Position numbers and translations under genes: made by a program. DNA of 64,000 nucleotides. It comes from Cocleimonas sp. GTDB lineage: Bacteria > Pseudomonadota > Gammaproteobacteria > Thiotrichales > Thiotrichaceae. The stretch spans positions 21,591-85,590 of the forward strand of contig JAKIUW010000013.1 of assembly GCA_021647365.1 (NCBI GenBank). Reading direction: 5' to 3'. Below, in pieces: positions 63,399-64,000 of this stretch; within the stretch, counting starts at the first letter, position 1; each line of letters starts with the position of its first letter. The notes under the pieces are model-generated. The model saw only the letters and a list, made by a program, of their open reading frames with translations. It was not told where the DNA came from and ran no database searches.

Positions 63399-63899
63399 AT
63401 GAGTATAAAAATTATTCTAACAGGTGGAACAATAGACAAGCATTATAACGAGTCCAATGGCGAGCTAGATTTTACAGAAACACATATGCCAGACTTGTTA
63501 GCGCTTGGGCGTAATCGTGCAGATATTGAAATAGAACAAGCACTATTTAAAGATAGCCTAGAAATGACGGATACAGATAGGCAAGCCATTTTGGAAGCGT
63601 GTCGTCACTCTCATCAAAATAAAATACTCATCACACACGGCACAGACACCATTGTAGAAACAGCTACTGTGTTAGGAAATGAAAAGTTAGATAAAACCAT
63701 CGTGCTAGTCGGCGCGATGATCCCTTTTGTGTTTAAACACTCAGATGCTGTCTTTAATATGGGCTTCGCATTAGGCGCAGTTCAGTGCTTACCACAAGGC
63801 GTTTATGTAGCCATGAATGGAAAAGTATTTAATTGGGATGCGGTAATTAAAAATAGGGAAGAAGGGATATTTGAAGCCACTACTGTCCCGTTAACATAA
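63399..63899 (+). CDS. Single-domain asparaginase-like protein
   Basis: A 166-residue protein that covers only the N-terminal domain of type I/II L-asparaginase: both threonine motifs are present, LTGGTIDK (near residue 8) and ITHGTDTIVETA (near 78), with a later GAMIPFVFKHSDAV. The C-terminal domain is missing, but the stop is natural and there is no downstream remnant. Such short asparaginase-domain proteins are known. It is 10 nt after the ATPase. Confidence 0.8.
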   Translation: MSIKIILTGGTIDKHYNESNGELDFTETHMPDLLALGRNRADIEIEQALFKDSLEMTDTDRQAILEACRHSHQNKILITHGTDTIVETATVLGNEKLDKTIVLVGAMIPFVFKHSDAVFNMGFALGAVQCLPQGVYVAMNGKVFNWDAVIKNREEGIFEATTVPLT

Positions 63900-63974
63900 A
63901 AAGTAAGTGCCTGACTCCAAAATCTGATAAAATTGTCTTAGCAATAAGTCATTGAATCAAAGAAGGAATCAAGC

Positions 63975-64000
63975 ATGGCACATCATAATACAGTCTTCTC
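63975..64000 (+). CDS. Start of an IS4-family transposase (partial, cut by window end)
   Basis: Only eight codons remain: MAHHNTVF, preceded by GAAGGA at the right distance. This N-terminus matches the start I recall for IS4-family transposases with a DUF4372-type N-terminal domain (MAHHNTVFSQLL-like). The rest lies outside the window. The insertion-sequence end would lie just upstream, within 63900-63974, but cannot be fixed. Confidence 0.55.

Noticed and set aside
1..64000. tRNA, rRNA or prophage genes
   Set aside because: I saw no cloverleaf-type sequence, rRNA segment or phage structural gene. A covariance-model scan would be decisive.

Overview
The window reads as an AT-leaning gammaproteobacterial chromosome. 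Supporting markers are an eno-ftsB-ispD-ispF run, an lptD-surA-pdxA run, holC/pepA, LPS genes (kdsA, lptD, a phosphoethanolamine transferase, an O-antigen ligase), dsbB and dsbC, xerD and a tandem glycine riboswitch ahead of gcvT. A form II RuBisCO gene (cbbM) divergent from a LysR-type cbbR and followed by cbbQ and cbbO indicates Calvin-cycle autotrophy, as in sulfur-oxidising gammaproteobacteria. That lifestyle is an inference; no rRNA gene or sulfur-oxidation gene is present to confirm it. I found no tRNA, rRNA or CRISPR array.

Layout: 1-6.7 kb holds trhA, pyrG, kdsA, eno, ftsB, ispD, ispF and a frameshifted DUF6176 gene. 6.7-10.8 kb (minus strand) holds a HExxH protein, a membrane J-domain protein, a small unknown, holC and pepA. 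11-13.1 kb is a stand-alone EF-G. 13.4-20 kb is the carbon-fixation block (cbbM, cbbR, cbbQ, cbbO, plus small unknowns). 20-25 kb is the envelope operon lptD-surA-pdxA-dsbB. 25.3-28.8 kb holds a PPP-family phosphatase, a fetB remnant and a large membrane patatin. 29-36.6 kb is a surface-polysaccharide block (flippase, phosphoethanolamine transferase, ligase/polymerase, Wzc-type tyrosine kinase). 36.7-39.3 kb holds hisN, xerD and dsbC. 39.3-44.3 kb is the riboswitch-controlled glycine cleavage system (gcvT, gcvH, gcvP). 44.4-47.7 kb holds dgkA, an RDD protein and a divergent TetR/AhpD-like pair. 48.1-51 kb is an M23 peptidase with a two-component system. 51.1-56.1 kb holds a TIGR02647-type protein, gloA, a CBS/P-II/DUF1538/DUF1538 operon and a cytochrome c/MFS pair. 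56.4-63.9 kb holds scpB, a Yej-like peptide ABC transporter and a one-domain asparaginase homologue. The right edge cuts into what looks like an IS4-family transposase gene.

The most unusual signal is an intergenic repeat family. I count 29 copies at 21 loci, consensus CATGTAAAAGTGGGGGGGTG followed by TGCTT. All copies lie outside genes and most lie 4-50 nt beyond a stop codon. They occur singly (both orientations), as inverted pairs always with the G-runs facing outward, and once as three 29-bp direct repeats. Two inverted pairs are 61-bp copies of one another including the spacer, one pair carries matching changes in both arms, one is a perfect 41-bp palindrome, and one copy has a 23-nt G tract. 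It behaves like a REP/MITE-type element, or less likely an uptake-type signal, and I do not recognise it as a named family. More familiar-looking inverted repeats (near 41.24, 46.17 and 56.35 kb) sit beside some copies.
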